Position numbers and translations under genes: made by a program | In this document: positions 8,666-19,105 of the stretch, piece by piece | How positions within the stretch are numbered: the stretch's first letter is position 1 | Layout of the letters: each line of letters starts with the position of its first letter | The notes under the pieces: model-generated | Seen by the model: the letters and a program-made list of their open reading frames with translations, nothing else | Database searches by the model: none | What the model was told of the DNA's origin: nothing | Assembly: GCA_947259995.1 (NCBI GenBank) | Contig: CAMYOK010000002.1 | Location: forward strand, 1,218,881-1,282,880 | Direction of reading: 5' to 3' | Source: an uncultured Pseudomonadales bacterium | GTDB lineage: Bacteria; Pseudomonadota; Gammaproteobacteria; Pseudomonadales; Pseudohongiellaceae | DNA length: 64,000 nucleotides

Positions 8666-10672
8666 ATGTCCAGCAGTGTCCCCTCGCGCAGAGATTGTGC
8701 TAATGCTATTCGAGCCCTCAGTATGGACGCGGTCCAGAAAGCTAATTCTGGTCACCCCGGTGCGCCCATGGGAATGGCAGATATTGCGCAAGTGCTTTGG
8801 AGCGACTTTTTGAGCCACAGCCCCGTGAACCCGAACTGGATCAACCGTGATCGCTTCGTCATGTCCAATGGCCATGGTTCAATGCTGGTATATTCACTCC
8901 TGCATTTAAGCGGTTACGACGTCTCAATTGATGACATCAAGAATTTCCGTCAACTGCATTCTAAGACGCCTGGCCACCCTGAGTATGGTTACACTCCAGG
9001 GGTTGAGACCACGACAGGTCCGCTAGGGCAAGGTCTAGCAAATGGCGTAGGCATGGCCATCGCGGAGAAAACCTTGGCAGCTCAGTTCAATCGCCCTGGT
9101 TTAGATGTCATCGACCACAACACCTATGTGTTTGCGGGCGACGGTTGTTTGATGGAAGGGATCTCCCATGAGGTGTGTTCCTTAGCGGGGACTTTAGGCC
9201 TGTCTAAATTGATCGTGTTTTACGATGACAACGGCATTTCAATCGATGGAGATATTGAAGGCTGGTTTACTGACGATACCACTAAGCGTTTCGACTCCTA
9301 CGGCTGGCAAGTATTAGCAGTCGATGGGCATGACCCAGAGCAAATCGCCAATGCGATAAAAGCGGCGCAAGCAGATACCCAGCGTCCAACGATCATCCGT
9401 TGCAAAACTATTATCGGTTTCGGCTCTCCTGCTAAACAAGGCACGTCTGGCATTCACGGTGCTCCGTTAGGGGATGCGGAGATCGTTGCTACTCGCGAAG
9501 CGCTCGGTTGGGCGCATGCGCCTTTCGAAGTGCCAGAGACAATCAAAAGCGCCTGGGATGCTCGCGAGAAAGGCTTTGCAGCTGAGTCCGCTTGGAAGGA
9601 ACAAATGGTGCGCTATGAAGAAGAGCACCCAGTGCTAGCGATGGAATTGATTCGCCGTCTAAAAGGGCAGCTACCAAGTCATTTCGCTGCCAAGGCTGAT
9701 GAGTATATTCAAGCCTGCCAAGAGAAAGCGGAAAAAGTTGCTAGCCGTAAAGCCTCGCAGAACTGTCTCGGTGAGTTCGGGCAATTGCTTCCTGAAATGA
9801 TCGGTGGGTCCGCTGACCTTGCTGGGTCCAACTTGACGGTTTGGTCGGGCACGCGCCCTATCACTGACACTGCCGATGGCAATTACATTAATTACGGTGT
9901 GCGCGAGTTCGGCATGAGCGCCATCATGAACGGCATTGCACTGCACGGTGGTTTCATCCCTTACGGTGGCACTTTCTTGATTTTCATGGAGTACGCACGC
10001 AACGCGGTGCGCATGTCAGCATTGATGAAGCAACACTGTGTGTTCGTTTATACCCATGACTCTATCGGTCAAGGGGAAGACGGCCCAACGCACCAACCCA
10101 TCGAGCAATTGGCAAACTTGCGTGTAACCCCGAACATGTCTGTGTGGCGTCCTTGCGATGCGGTTGAGACAGCCGTTTCGTGGAAGGCGGCGTTAGAGCG
10201 CACTTCTGGCCCCACATCATTAGTATTCTCGCGCCAAGGTCTTGCTCACCAAGAGCGCACGGCAGAGCAAGTCGCGGCCATTGCGCGCGGCGCATACGTG
10301 CTTGAAGATTGCGATGGAGCGCCCGAAGCAATCGTAATTGCCACGGGTTCAGAAATGGAAATTAGCCGAGACGCCGTAAAGCAATTGCAAAGCAACGGTG
10401 TTCGTGTGCGACTCGTCTCAATGCCTTCCACCGATGTGTTTGAAGCGCAAGATGATGCATATAAAGAAAGCGTCTTGCCAGCAGGTGTTAGAGCGCGTGT
10501 TGCGGTTGAAGCTGCCGCTGCAGACTATTGGTATAAATATGTTGGTCTAGATGGTCGCGTCATTGGCATGACGACATTTGGTGAGTCTGCTCCTGGCGGC
10601 GCGTTGATGAAAGAGTTTGGCTTCACCGCTGAAAACGTCATCGCTGCTGTCAACGAGCTGTGCAACAAGTGA
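8666..10672 (+). CDS. tkt: Transketolase
   Basis: This 668-aa thiamine-diphosphate enzyme transfers two-carbon units between sugar phosphates in the pentose phosphate pathway. Motifs include '[16 protein letters not shown]', the ThDP/Mg motif '[12 protein letters not shown]', and '[16 protein letters not shown]' in the pyrimidine domain. Length is standard. The ATG follows an AGGAG site. It heads the tkt-epd-pgk-fba cluster typical of gammaproteobacteria and is divergent from sahR. Confidence 0.97.
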   Translation: MSSSVPSRRDCANAIRALSMDAVQKANSGHPGAPMGMADIAQVLWSDFLSHSPVNPNWINRDRFVMSNGHGSMLVYSLLHLSGYDVSIDDIKNFRQLHSKTPGHPEYGYTPGVETTTGPLGQGLANGVGMAIAEKTLAAQFNRPGLDVIDHNTYVFAGDGCLMEGISHEVCSLAGTLGLSKLIVFYDDNGISIDGDIEGWFTDDTTKRFDSYGWQVLAVDGHDPEQIANAIKAAQADTQRPTIIRCKTIIGFGSPAKQGTSGIHGAPLGDAEIVATREALGWAHAPFEVPETIKSAWDAREKGFAAESAWKEQMVRYEEEHPVLAMELIRRLKGQLPSHFAAKADEYIQACQEKAEKVASRKASQNCLGEFGQLLPEMIGGSADLAGSNLTVWSGTRPITDTADGNYINYGVREFGMSAIMNGIALHGGFIPYGGTFLIFMEYARNAVRMSALMKQHCVFVYTHDSIGQGEDGPTHQPIEQLANLRVTPNMSVWRPCDAVETAVSWKAALERTSGPTSLVFSRQGLAHQERTAEQVAAIARGAYVLEDCDGAPEAIVIATGSEMEISRDAVKQLQSNGVRVRLVSMPSTDVFEAQDDAYKESVLPAGVRARVAVEAAAADYWYKYVGLDGRVIGMTTFGESAPGGALMKEFGFTAENVIAAVNELCNK

Positions 10673-10712
10673 AACTACTCGGTCAGGCGTCACCTGCACA
10701 CGTGAGAGGAAT

Positions 10713-11738
10713 ATGGCTTATCGTATTGCCATAAATGGTTATGGAAGAATAGGGCGTTGTGTACTGCGCGCCCTACATGAATCAGTTTCACATAAAGACT
10801 TAAGCATCGTTGCGATCAATGATCTTACCGATACGCACTCTTTGGCCTACCTGACCCGTTATGACAGCACACACGGGCGGTTTCCGGGTGAGATAGGCGC
10901 AGGCGAACGCTCGCTGATAGTAGATGGCCATGAGATCGCCGTGTACTCTGAGGAGCGTATAGAGAACCTGCCTTGGCAGTCGCTGGCCATCGATTTGGTG
11001 TTGGAGTGTACTGGGACATTTTCGGATCGCCCTACTGCTGCGCTGCATTTGCGCAGCGGTGCAAAGCGTGTACTATTTTCTCAACCTGCACAAAGTGATG
11101 TCGATGCCACTGTCATCTATGGAGTGAATCACGGCAGCCTGAAAGCTGAGCATCAAATAATTTCAAACGCCTCTTGCACCACCAATTGTATCGTCCCGGT
11201 GATAAAGTGTTTGGACGACAGTTTTGGCATTGACAGTGGTGTCATTACTACGATTCATTCTGCCATGAATGATCAGCCGGTAATCGATGCATTTCATCAT
11301 CATGATTTGCGTAAGACGCGCAGCGCTGTGCAATCTATTATTCCAGTGAATACTGAAATCGATAAAGGCATTGGTCGCATACTACCGCATTTAGACGGGC
11401 GTTTTTCAGCGCAGGCGATGCGGGTACCCACCGTCAATGTGTCGGCAATCGACTTAACCGTGGTGGTCAATGCCGATATCACGGTCGATGCCGTGAATGC
11501 GGCAATTAGAGAAGGCGCGAAGCACTCGCTGCCGTTAGTCTTGGCCTGTACCGACGAACCCTTGGCATCATGCGATTTTAATCATGACCCAAGGTCGGCC
11601 ATCGTCGATTTGAGTCAAACCCGAGTCAGCGGCAAGCGCTTAGTAAAAGTATTGGCTTGGTTTGATAACGAATGGGCATTTGCCAATCGAATGCTCGACG
11701 TCGCACAGCTAATTCAACAACTAGATAACGAGGTATAG
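10713..11738 (+). CDS. epd: D-erythrose-4-phosphate dehydrogenase
   Basis: This 341-aa protein belongs to the GAPDH family. It has the NAD motif 'INGYGRIGR' at the N terminus and the catalytic 'SNASCTTNC' with the nucleophilic cysteine. Epd oxidises erythrose-4-phosphate to 4-phosphoerythronate in the DXP-dependent pyridoxal phosphate pathway. The call as Epd rather than GapA rests on its place between tkt, whose product is erythrose-4-phosphate, and pgk, as in E. coli and Pseudomonas, and on family-like features. The ATG at 10713 has a GAGGA site; upstream in-frame sequence overlaps tkt and is not used. Confidence 0.88.
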   Translation: MAYRIAINGYGRIGRCVLRALHESVSHKDLSIVAINDLTDTHSLAYLTRYDSTHGRFPGEIGAGERSLIVDGHEIAVYSEERIENLPWQSLAIDLVLECTGTFSDRPTAALHLRSGAKRVLFSQPAQSDVDATVIYGVNHGSLKAEHQIISNASCTTNCIVPVIKCLDDSFGIDSGVITTIHSAMNDQPVIDAFHHHDLRKTRSAVQSIIPVNTEIDKGIGRILPHLDGRFSAQAMRVPTVNVSAIDLTVVVNADITVDAVNAAIREGAKHSLPLVLACTDEPLASCDFNHDPRSAIVDLSQTRVSGKRLVKVLAWFDNEWAFANRMLDVAQLIQQLDNEV

Positions 11739-11746
11739 TCCGAGTA

Positions 11747-12931
11747 ATGGCAATTTTGAGAATGCAGGACTTAAATCTGCGCAGCAAACGCGTTCTAATT
11801 CGTGAAGATCTGAATGTCCCAATCAAAGATGGTGAGATCGTCAACGACACGCGTATTCGTGCTGCGATACCAAGTATCGAGATGGCGTTGCAAGCCGGTG
11901 CCAAAGTTATAGTGATGTCACATCTAGGTCGCCCCACTGAGGGAATGCCAATTAGTGAGCAAGCAGAGTCATCATTAGCGCCTGTTGCGAAACATCTCGC
12001 CAGCCTATTGGGTGTGGATGTGCATTTATCGACAGACTATTACGATAATCCCGCGCAAGTGAAGCCTGGCGAGGGTGAGATAGTCTTGCTTGAAAACGTG
12101 CGCGTGAATGCCGGCGAAAAGAGTAATGATGACGAATTAGCGAAACGCTATGCTGCTATGTGTGATGTGTTTGTAATGGACGCATTCGGCACCGCGCACC
12201 GAGCGCAAGCTTCAACGCATGGTGTGGCAAAGTTTGCGGCACAATGCTGTGCAGGTCCGTTGCTCGCAAAAGAGTTGGATGCATTAGAGTTGGCATTGAA
12301 AAAGCCTGAGCGCCCCATGTTGGCAATTGTCGGAGGTGCTAAAGTCTCAAGTAAATTGCAGGTGTTGGAAAGCCTGGCGGGAATTGTTGATCAGTTAATT
12401 GTTGGCGGGGGTATAGCCAATACTTTCTTGCTAGCGGCAGGGCACAATGTTGGGCAGTCATTAGTCGAGCGCGATTTGCTCGCTACCGCCAAGGCCTTGA
12501 TGAGCAAAACCAATATCCCGATGCCTGTCGATGTCCGCGTGGCAAAATCATTCTCGGCCGATGCGCCTGCTACCGTGAAGCTAGTTGGCGATGTTAGTGA
12601 TGACGATATGATTCTCGATATCGGCCCACAAACTGAGGTGATGTTCACAGATATTATCGCTGGCATGAAAACGATAATCTGGAATGGCCCAGTGGGTGTA
12701 TTCGAGTTCGAACAATTTGCCCCAGGAACGAAGGCTGTGGCTAAAGCGATTGCTAATAACAAAGGCTTCTCTATTGCTGGCGGTGGTGAAACCATTTCGG
12801 CAATCGATAAATTCGAAGTCACAAAAGACATCTCCTATATATCCACCGGCGGTGGTGCGTTCTTGGAGTTTGTTCAGGGAGAGACATTGCCCGCAGTACA
12901 AATACTGGCTGATATGGGCAGCAAAACTTAA
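11747..12931 (+). CDS. pgk: Phosphoglycerate kinase
   Basis: This 394-aa cytosolic glycolytic/gluconeogenic enzyme interconverts 1,3-bisphosphoglycerate and 3-phosphoglycerate with ATP formation. The N-terminal substrate signature '[11 protein letters not shown]', 'VMSHLGRPT', and the nucleotide-binding '[12 protein letters not shown]' with '[11 protein letters not shown]' are all present. It starts 8 bp after epd, so the two are co-transcribed. Confidence 0.97.
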   Translation: MAILRMQDLNLRSKRVLIREDLNVPIKDGEIVNDTRIRAAIPSIEMALQAGAKVIVMSHLGRPTEGMPISEQAESSLAPVAKHLASLLGVDVHLSTDYYDNPAQVKPGEGEIVLLENVRVNAGEKSNDDELAKRYAAMCDVFVMDAFGTAHRAQASTHGVAKFAAQCCAGPLLAKELDALELALKKPERPMLAIVGGAKVSSKLQVLESLAGIVDQLIVGGGIANTFLLAAGHNVGQSLVERDLLATAKALMSKTNIPMPVDVRVAKSFSADAPATVKLVGDVSDDDMILDIGPQTEVMFTDIIAGMKTIIWNGPVGVFEFEQFAPGTKAVAKAIANNKGFSIAGGGETISAIDKFEVTKDISYISTGGGAFLEFVQGETLPAVQILADMGSKT

Positions 12932-12984
12932 TTTTTTTTCAAAATAAGATTAACTATTCATAGAATCAATCTACGAGGTAGCAA

Positions 12985-14022
12985 ATGGCATTAATTAGTT
13001 TACGTCAGCTTCTGGACCATGCCGCGGAGCACGCTTATGGTGTTCCAGCATTCAACGTTAATAACTTAGAGCAAGTGCGTGCCATCATGGAAGCTGCAGA
13101 TGAGGTGAATAGCCCAGTCATCTTGCAAGCCTCCGCAGGTGCCAGAAAATATGCAGGCTCCAATTTCTTGAAACATTTGATTCAAGCGGCAATCGAAGAG
13201 TTTCCGCACATACCAATCGTTATGCATCAGGATCATGGCATGTCTCCGGCAATCTGCCAGCGGTCTATTCAGCTAGGATTCTCATCAGTAATGATGGATG
13301 GTTCATTGGGTGAAGATGGTAAGACGCCAATGGATTACGACTACAACGTGGGGGTGACTAAATTGACCGTCGACATGGCCCATGCCTGTGGCGTGTCTGT
13401 GGAAGGCGAGATTGGTTGTCTAGGCTCACTCGAGACAGGCATGGCTGGCGAAGAAGATGGCGTTGGCGCCGAAGGCGTGTTGTCGATGGCGCAAATGCTG
13501 ACTGACGTAGAAGAAGCCGCAAGTTTCGTGCAAGATACGGGTGTGGATGCGCTTGCGATTGCAGTGGGCACTAGCCACGGTGCGTATAAATTCAGCCGTC
13601 CTCCCACTGGCGATATTCTCGCGATCGAGCGAATCAAAGAGATTCACCGTCGCATCCCAAACACGCATTTGGTGATGCATGGCTCCTCTTCAGTGCCGCA
13701 AGAATGGTTGGCTGTGATCAATCAATTCGGCGGTGAGATTCCGGAGACTTATGGTGTGCCGGTCGAAGAGATTCAGGAAGGTATTCGTCACGGTGTGCGC
13801 AAGGTAAACATCGACACTGACTTGCGTCTAGCATCGACTGGTGCGGTACGTAAATTCCTCGCAGAGAACAAATCTGAGTTTGATCCGCGTAAGTTCTTGA
13901 TCCCAACGATCAAGGCGATGAAGTCGGTTGTTCGACAGCGTTTGGAAGCATTTGGAACAGCGGGCCAGATCTCCACTATCGGTAAAGTCTATTCTTTGGA
14001 AGAAATGTCCGAACGGTACTGA
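12985..14022 (+). CDS. fba: Class II fructose-1,6-bisphosphate aldolase
   Basis: This 345-aa zinc-dependent aldolase interconverts fructose-1,6-bisphosphate and triose phosphates. '[12 protein letters not shown]' holds the metal/catalytic His-Asp region, '[13 protein letters not shown]' the conserved Glu loop, and '[10 protein letters not shown]' a second zinc histidine. The length and the insertion between these blocks match the so-called Calvin-cycle subtype, common in heterotrophic gammaproteobacteria too. No RuBisCO or PRK gene is in the window. Confidence 0.95.
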   Translation: MALISLRQLLDHAAEHAYGVPAFNVNNLEQVRAIMEAADEVNSPVILQASAGARKYAGSNFLKHLIQAAIEEFPHIPIVMHQDHGMSPAICQRSIQLGFSSVMMDGSLGEDGKTPMDYDYNVGVTKLTVDMAHACGVSVEGEIGCLGSLETGMAGEEDGVGAEGVLSMAQMLTDVEEAASFVQDTGVDALAIAVGTSHGAYKFSRPPTGDILAIERIKEIHRRIPNTHLVMHGSSSVPQEWLAVINQFGGEIPETYGVPVEEIQEGIRHGVRKVNIDTDLRLASTGAVRKFLAENKSEFDPRKFLIPTIKAMKSVVRQRLEAFGTAGQISTIGKVYSLEEMSERY

Positions 14023-14047
14023 AGATAGTTTGCTCTTAGGCGAAACT

Positions 14048-15010
14048 ATGTTTAACGCAGATGATGCAAAGCAGTTAAGAGAAAACTTGCCGGCCTTAGA
14101 CTTTCGTAAGGTCGCTGAAAGCAAGCCCGTGCTATCACGGTATTTGCGGCATTATGGTCTTAACGCGGAGGCATTGAGCGATACGAAAGCTCATAGCATT
14201 CACCATGCTATGGGCTTTTTTTCGAGCGCAAATTTTTCCATCGCCTGTCAGTATTTTTGCCCGGATGCGCCGCAAGGTACGGTGTTTATAGTGCACGGTT
14301 ATTACGACCATGTGGGGTTGTTTGCGCATATCATCAAATACTGCCTAGGCCGAAACCTTGCCGTGGTGGCGTTTGATTTGCCGGGGCACGGCTTATCAAG
14401 CGGCGAGCCCGCGAGTATCGACTCTTTCTCATTGTATACGCAGGTGTTTAAAGACTGTGTGGCGCAGGCGCAAGAGGCGCAGTTGCCCGCGCCATTTCAT
14501 GTGGTCGCGCAAAGCACGGGCGGTGCGATCGTGATGGATTATTGTTTAGGCCATTGTGAGCAAAGCCAGAAACAATTTGCACACATCGTGCTGTTGGCAC
14601 CGCTAGTGCGGCCACATGCATGGGCCCGCGGCTCCTTCATGCATGCAATTGCCAAACTCTTTGTGCAGAGCATAGGGCGCAGCTTTGTGCCCAATAGTCA
14701 TGACGTCGAGTTTCTACGGTTTTTGCGTGAGGGAGACCCACTGCAGTGTCATCGCTTAGTGAGCGCATGGGTGGGCGCGCTGAAGCAGTGGTTGAGGGCA
14801 TTTGAGGGCTACGAAAGTTGCGGGAGGGCACTGACAATCATCCAGGGTGGCGAAGATACCACTGTGGATTGGCGTTATAACCTAGTGAAGATTAAATCGA
14901 AGTTCCCTGAGTCAAGAGTCCATATGTTGCCAGAGGCGCGACACCACCTAGCCAATGAAAGTGTAGAGCTTAGAGCGCAGCTAATGAGTATTCTCGATAG
15001 TACGCTCTAA
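14048..15010 (+). CDS. Alpha/beta hydrolase (lysophospholipase/serine-aminopeptidase S33 type)
   Basis: This 320-aa protein has the alpha/beta-hydrolase fold. 'VFIVHGYYDHVGLF' is the oxyanion-hole HG motif, 'VAQSTGGAIVMDY' is a nucleophile elbow with Ser in S-T-G (a G-x-S-x-G variant, here AQSTGG), and a late Asp ('QGGEDTTVDW') and His ('ARHHLANE') complete the triad. This is the monoacylglycerol-lipase/PldB-like group; the substrate is unknown. The ATG at 14048 is chosen because the longer frame overlaps fba. It follows fba by 25 bp and is convergent with serA. Confidence 0.8.
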   Translation: MFNADDAKQLRENLPALDFRKVAESKPVLSRYLRHYGLNAEALSDTKAHSIHHAMGFFSSANFSIACQYFCPDAPQGTVFIVHGYYDHVGLFAHIIKYCLGRNLAVVAFDLPGHGLSSGEPASIDSFSLYTQVFKDCVAQAQEAQLPAPFHVVAQSTGGAIVMDYCLGHCEQSQKQFAHIVLLAPLVRPHAWARGSFMHAIAKLFVQSIGRSFVPNSHDVEFLRFLREGDPLQCHRLVSAWVGALKQWLRAFEGYESCGRALTIIQGGEDTTVDWRYNLVKIKSKFPESRVHMLPEARHHLANESVELRAQLMSILDSTL

Positions 15011-15024
15011 TGGCTCTTCTTGAC

Positions 15025-16254
15025 TTAGAACAAGACGCGGCAACGAATCGTGCCTTTCACCTTGTGCAATTTTTCTAATGCTAGCGTGCTATATTCCACG
15101 TCGATATCTGTCACCACATAGCCGATCTCATCATTGGTTTGAAGAAACTGCGAGCGGATATTGATGCCAGTCTCAGAGAAAATATTGTTGATCTCTGACA
15201 GCACGCCAGGAATATTGTTGTGAATGTGCAGCAAGCGGTGTTTGCCTGGGTGTGCAGGTAGTGCCACCTCTGGAAAGTTAACAGAAGTGACGGACGAGCC
15301 GTTGTCGCTGTATTTAATTAGCTTCTCACTAACCTCGAAACCTATATTCTCTTGCGCCTCCATCGTACTGCCGCCGATGTGTGGCGTTAGTATGCAATTG
15401 TCGAATTCTCGCAGTGGCGAGATAAACTCGTCATCGTTTGAGCGCGGCTCGACGGGGAAAACGTCGATCGCAGCCCCGGCTAGGCGGCCGCTTTTCAGCT
15501 CTGCTGCTAATGCATCGATGTCGACAACAGTGCCGCGCGAGGCGTTAATTAGGATGCTGCCCTCTTTCATCCAGCTTAGTTGTTCTGCCCCAATCATGTT
15601 TGCCGTTTGGCGCGTCTCAGGTACGTGAAGACTCACTACATCACACGTTTCTAGCAATGCTTTAAGGCTTGGTAGTTGCTCGGCATTCCCCAAGGGTAGC
15701 TTGCTCACGATGTCGTAGAGATAGACTTTCATGCCCATAGACTCAGCAAGTACGCTTAGCTGTGATCCGATATTGCCATAGCCAATCAGGCCAAGTTTTT
15801 TGCCTCGAGTCTCATAGGAGCCCTTAGCCACTTTTTGCCAAACCCCTTGATGGGCCTTGGCATTTTTCTCCGGTATGCCGCGCAGTAATAGGATCGCCTG
15901 TGCGATCACTAGCTCTGCAACGCTGCGCGTATTTGAGAATGGCGCGTTGAACACCGGGATGCCGCGCTCGAGTGCCGCATCGAGGTCCACCTGATTGGTG
16001 CCAATGCAAAAACATCCGACCGCTTGCAGTTTTTCAGCAGCCGCAAAAACGTTGGCATTGAGTTGGGTGCGTGACCGAATACCAATGAAGTGGGCGTCCT
16101 TAATCTTCTCTATTAACTGATCCTCAGGAAGAGACGTCTTTAGATACTCTATGTTGGTATAGCCTGCATTGTGCAGGGTATCGACTGCACTTTGGTGCAG
16201 ACCTTCCAATAGTAAAAACTTGATCTTGCTCTTTTCCAGCGATGTGGGGTTCAT
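15025..16254 (-). CDS. serA: D-3-phosphoglycerate dehydrogenase
   Basis: This 409-aa enzyme commits 3-phosphoglycerate to serine synthesis. It has the Rossmann motif 'LGLIGYGNIGSQLS', the catalytic block 'LTPHIGGSTMEAQ' with the active-site His, and a C-terminal ACT domain (about residues 338-409, 'HRLLHIHNNIPGVLSEIN'), giving serine feedback. Length matches E. coli SerA. It is divergent from the D-2-hydroxyglutarate dehydrogenase gene, which removes the 2-hydroxyglutarate made by SerA's side reaction. Confidence 0.95.
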   Translation of the reverse strand: MNPTSLEKSKIKFLLLEGLHQSAVDTLHNAGYTNIEYLKTSLPEDQLIEKIKDAHFIGIRSRTQLNANVFAAAEKLQAVGCFCIGTNQVDLDAALERGIPVFNAPFSNTRSVAELVIAQAILLLRGIPEKNAKAHQGVWQKVAKGSYETRGKKLGLIGYGNIGSQLSVLAESMGMKVYLYDIVSKLPLGNAEQLPSLKALLETCDVVSLHVPETRQTANMIGAEQLSWMKEGSILINASRGTVVDIDALAAELKSGRLAGAAIDVFPVEPRSNDDEFISPLREFDNCILTPHIGGSTMEAQENIGFEVSEKLIKYSDNGSSVTSVNFPEVALPAHPGKHRLLHIHNNIPGVLSEINNIFSETGINIRSQFLQTNDEIGYVVTDIDVEYSTLALEKLHKVKGTIRCRVLF

Positions 16255-16351
16255 TTTCTACGATATCTCTTAACAAGTGGGCCGAGTAGATAGGGCGGCT
16301 ATGTTAACATAAGCGCCGCTGGCAAGCGGATGAAAAGTCTTTGCGAAGAAA

Positions 16352-16366
16352 GTGAAAAAATTTCAC
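16352..16366. promoter_or_regulatory. Perfect inverted repeat in the serA / D2HGDH divergent region
   Basis: GTGAAA and TTTCAC flank a 3-bp AAA centre, 57 bp before the dehydrogenase start and about 100 bp before serA. It could be an operator for a dimeric regulator acting on one or both genes. No matching regulator is encoded beside it. Confidence 0.4.
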
Positions 16367-16422
16367 CTTCCCTTTACGCCAACACCATTAGAATTCACCA
16401 CTTTACATTATGGTCGCCCTAA

Positions 16423-17820
16423 ATGAGCCTAACCCCTGAACAACTTGTCGATGCCCTCGGCGCTATCCTCGGTGCGCAAAGAGTTAAAATAGACCAAGAG
16501 ACGCTGTCTTTGTACGGAAAAGATTGGACTAAAGTCTATGAGCCAGCGCCTAGCGTTGTCGTGTTTCCGGCCAGTATCGAACATGTGCAAGCTGTAGTGC
16601 GATTGGCAAATGAGCAACAGCTAGCCATAGTCCCTTCGGGAGGCCGTACAGGTTTGAGTGGCGGTGCGATGGCGACACAAGGCGAAATCGTTGTGTCCTT
16701 CGATAAGATGAACAAGATCCTCGATTTCGACCCGGTGGACCGACAAGTTGTTTGTCAGCCTGGTTTGGTCACCGAGGCCTTGCAAGCATTTGCGCAGGAG
16801 CAGCAGCTGTTCTATCCGGTGGATTTTGCCTCTTCAGGCTCAAGCCAGATTGGTGGCAATGTAGCCACTAACGCGGGTGGTATAAAGGTCATTAAATACG
16901 GGCTCACTCGCGACTGGGTTGTGGGCATGAAAGTAGTGACAGGCACCGGGGAATTGCTCAATCTCAATCAAGGCTTGATAAAGAATGCCACCGGTTACGA
17001 TCTGCGCCACCTCTTTATAGGGTCAGAGGGCACGCTAGGCTTGATAGTCGAGCTGACAATGAAGCTTGCCACGCCGCCACAAGACCCAATGGTCATGGTG
17101 CTTGCGGTAGAAACAATGGAGGCAGCAATGCATGTCTTGCAGAGCTTCCAGTCAAAGTTACCCCTGACGGCGTTTGAATTCTTCTCTGAAAAAGCCCTGG
17201 CGCATGTGATTGCCGAGAAAGGCCTGCAGCGACCTTGCGAAACGGTAGGTGAGTTCTATGCATTGATCGAATTTGAAAATGTCAGTGAACAAACCTTGGA
17301 TGAAGCGATGGCGGCGTTTGAGCACTGCGTGGAGCAGGAATGGGCTCTCGATGGCACTATGAGTCAAACCACGGGGCAAGCGCGAGACCTTTGGCGTTTA
17401 AGAGAGGATATCTCAGAAACGATCTCACGCTTCACGCCTTATAAGAATGATATCTCCGTTAAGGTCTCAAAGGTTCCCGCGTTTTTGCGTGAAGTGGACG
17501 CCATTGTCACGGCGCAATACCCAGACTTCGAAATTATCTGGTTTGGGCACATTGGCGATGGCAATGTGCATTTAAACATTCTCAAGCCCGATGGCTTAGA
17601 TAAGGCCGTTTTCTTTAAGCAGTGTGCTGAGGTTAGCAAAGACATTTTCGAGTGCGTTGCTCGCTTCGGAGGCAGCGTTTCGGCCGAGCATGGCGTTGGC
17701 TTATTGAAAAAACCTTACCTGCATTACAGCCGGGAAGCAGCCGAAATCGAGCATTTTAAAGCGATAAAACAAATATTTGATCCAAATACAGTGCTTAATC
17801 CAGGAAAGATATTTGACTGA
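16423..17820 (+). CDS. FAD-binding oxidoreductase, probable D-2-hydroxyglutarate dehydrogenase
   Basis: This 465-aa protein is of the GlcD/D-lactate dehydrogenase flavoprotein family. The N-terminal FAD-binding PCMH domain has 'IVPSGGRTGLSGGAM' and 'SSQIGGNVATNAGGIKV'. The C-terminal FAD-oxidase domain has 'WFGHIGDGNVHLNIL' and 'SAEHGVGLLKK'. Members next to serA are known in Pseudomonas as D2HGDH, which reoxidises D-2-hydroxyglutarate formed by SerA and so drives the serine pathway. The sequence alone does not exclude D-lactate or glycolate as substrate; the divergent serA favours D2HGDH. Confidence 0.82.
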   Translation: MSLTPEQLVDALGAILGAQRVKIDQETLSLYGKDWTKVYEPAPSVVVFPASIEHVQAVVRLANEQQLAIVPSGGRTGLSGGAMATQGEIVVSFDKMNKILDFDPVDRQVVCQPGLVTEALQAFAQEQQLFYPVDFASSGSSQIGGNVATNAGGIKVIKYGLTRDWVVGMKVVTGTGELLNLNQGLIKNATGYDLRHLFIGSEGTLGLIVELTMKLATPPQDPMVMVLAVETMEAAMHVLQSFQSKLPLTAFEFFSEKALAHVIAEKGLQRPCETVGEFYALIEFENVSEQTLDEAMAAFEHCVEQEWALDGTMSQTTGQARDLWRLREDISETISRFTPYKNDISVKVSKVPAFLREVDAIVTAQYPDFEIIWFGHIGDGNVHLNILKPDGLDKAVFFKQCAEVSKDIFECVARFGGSVSAEHGVGLLKKPYLHYSREAAEIEHFKAIKQIFDPNTVLNPGKIFD

Positions 17821-17871
17821 AGAGGCAGTGTTGATAGGGCTTTGCAGCAAATTTGAGAAAAAAAAGCAAGT

Positions 17872-17900
17872 TTGTTGTGATTATGTACGAAAACTATATT
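17872..17900 (+). promoter_or_regulatory. Probable sigma70 promoter of the cold-shock gene
   Basis: TTGTTG (17872-17877) and TATATT (17895-17900) are 17 bp apart. They leave a leader of about 100 nt with a small hairpin (GAATCC 17934-17939 / GGATTC 17945-17950). Long structured leaders are typical of cold-shock genes. Confidence 0.5.
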
Positions 17901-18005
17901 CCATCCGTTCTTATATAGGGTTACACTTCAGCGGAATCCTTAATGGATTCAAGGGTTGGCATTGAAGCTAACCATGTATTTAATTTTTAAGAACAAGAGA
18001 GAAAT

Positions 18006-18215
18006 ATGTCAGAGCAAGTAGAAGGTACTGTTAAGTGGTTCAATGATGAGAAAGGTTTCGGTTTCATTGAGCAGGAAGGTGGGAAGGACGTATTCGTTCA
18101 CTTTAGCGCAATTAACGGTTCCGGAAGAAAAACTCTTCACGAAGGCCAAAAAGTCACTATGGATGTGACTCAAGGTCAAAAAGGCCCGCAAGCAGAGAAC
18201 GTGACTCCTCTGTAA
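18006..18215 (+). CDS. Cold-shock domain protein
   Basis: This 69-aa single cold-shock domain is an OB-fold nucleic-acid chaperone. RNP1 'KGFGFIEQ' and RNP2 'VFVHFSAI' are both intact, and '[14 protein letters not shown]' is the family N-terminal signature. It is monocistronic with its own promoter, a long leader and a strong terminator. Which paralogue (cspA, cspD or other) it is cannot be told from this copy alone. Confidence 0.95.
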   Translation: MSEQVEGTVKWFNDEKGFGFIEQEGGKDVFVHFSAINGSGRKTLHEGQKVTMDVTQGQKGPQAENVTPL

Positions 18216-18218
18216 AGC

Positions 18219-18256
18219 AAAAACGCAGAGCGCTAAAACAACGCTCTGCGTTTTTA
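18219..18256. terminator. Bidirectional terminator between csp and rpiA
   Basis: AAAACGCAGAGCG and CGCTCTGCGTTTT pair over a 9-nt loop, with T tracts on both strands. It serves the cold-shock gene on the plus strand and probably rpiA on the minus strand. Confidence 0.9.
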
Positions 18257-18332
18257 TATTTACAGACTAGGTTTGAGGGTTTAACTCTCAGGCGCTGGAT
18301 TGTTTTTACGTAAAGCTGAGCAAGCGTTGTTA

Positions 18333-19004
18333 TCAGGCTGTGTAGTTTCTGATGCCATCACTTGTGCCCAAGATCAGTAGATCTGCAGGCCGCACCGCAA
18401 ATAGTCCATTCGTTACGACACCTGTTATTTGATTGAGCTGGGTTTCTAGCCCTATGGCATCTTTGATTTCCATGTGATGGATATCGAGGATATGGTTGCC
18501 ATTGTCGGTAATAAAGCCTTCTCGATACACAGGGTCTCCACCTAGCTGCACAATCGCGCGAGCAACATGGCTCCTAGCCATTGGGATGACTTCCACCGGA
18601 AGTGGAAATTGCCCTAAGACTGGGACGTATTTGCTTTGGTCTGCGATACAGACGAACTCTTTTGCTACAGCCGCAATAATCTTTTCACGCGTCAGCGCCC
18701 CGCCGCCGCCTTTGATGAGATGTAATTGCGCGTTGGACTCGTCTGCGCCATCGACATAAATCGAAACTTCGTCGACACTGTTCAGATCGAGTACTTCTAA
18801 GCCAAGGGCAAGAAGTCGTTTCTTGGTCTCCTCGGAACTGGCAACCGTACTGTGAATCTGGTCTTTGAATGGTCTTAAGCATTCAATGAAAGCGTTGGCA
18901 GTCGAGCCAGTTCCCACTCCAAGCACCATCTTCTCGTGTAAGCGTTCTTGCACGTACTGCGCTGCAGCTTGAGCAACCGCCTTTTTCAATTCATTCTGAT
19001 CCAT
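18333..19004 (-). CDS. rpiA: Ribose-5-phosphate isomerase A
   Basis: This 223-aa enzyme interconverts ribose-5-phosphate and ribulose-5-phosphate. '[14 protein letters not shown]' binds the phosphate, 'YVDGADESN' and '[12 protein letters not shown]' carry the catalytic Asp/Glu and Lys residues. Length is standard. It is divergent from ilvA, the same rpiA/ilvA pairing seen in Pseudomonas and relatives. Confidence 0.96.
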   Translation of the reverse strand: MDQNELKKAVAQAAAQYVQERLHEKMVLGVGTGSTANAFIECLRPFKDQIHSTVASSEETKKRLLALGLEVLDLNSVDEVSIYVDGADESNAQLHLIKGGGGALTREKIIAAVAKEFVCIADQSKYVPVLGQFPLPVEVIPMARSHVARAIVQLGGDPVYREGFITDNGNHILDIHHMEIKDAIGLETQLNQITGVVTNGLFAVRPADLLILGTSDGIRNYTA

Positions 19005-19105
19005 GCTAATTTCCCAGCTTGATTGTCGATAGACATAAATTATAACGGACTTGCTAATGTCATCGCCCGCTATTTCTCAATGAAAGCACTTGCTTAAGGT
19101 CATCT

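Noticed and set aside
8522..8875. 117-aa minus-strand frame over the tkt start
   Set aside because: It covers the tkt leader and 5' end and has no coding-like features.
13928..14047. N-terminal extension of the alpha/beta hydrolase
   Set aside because: It overlaps the end of fba in another frame and does not resemble the family; ATG at 14048 is better.
17777..17965. 62-aa frame before the cold-shock gene
   Set aside because: It overlaps the 3' end of the dehydrogenase and the cold-shock leader; low-complexity lysine run, no start signal.
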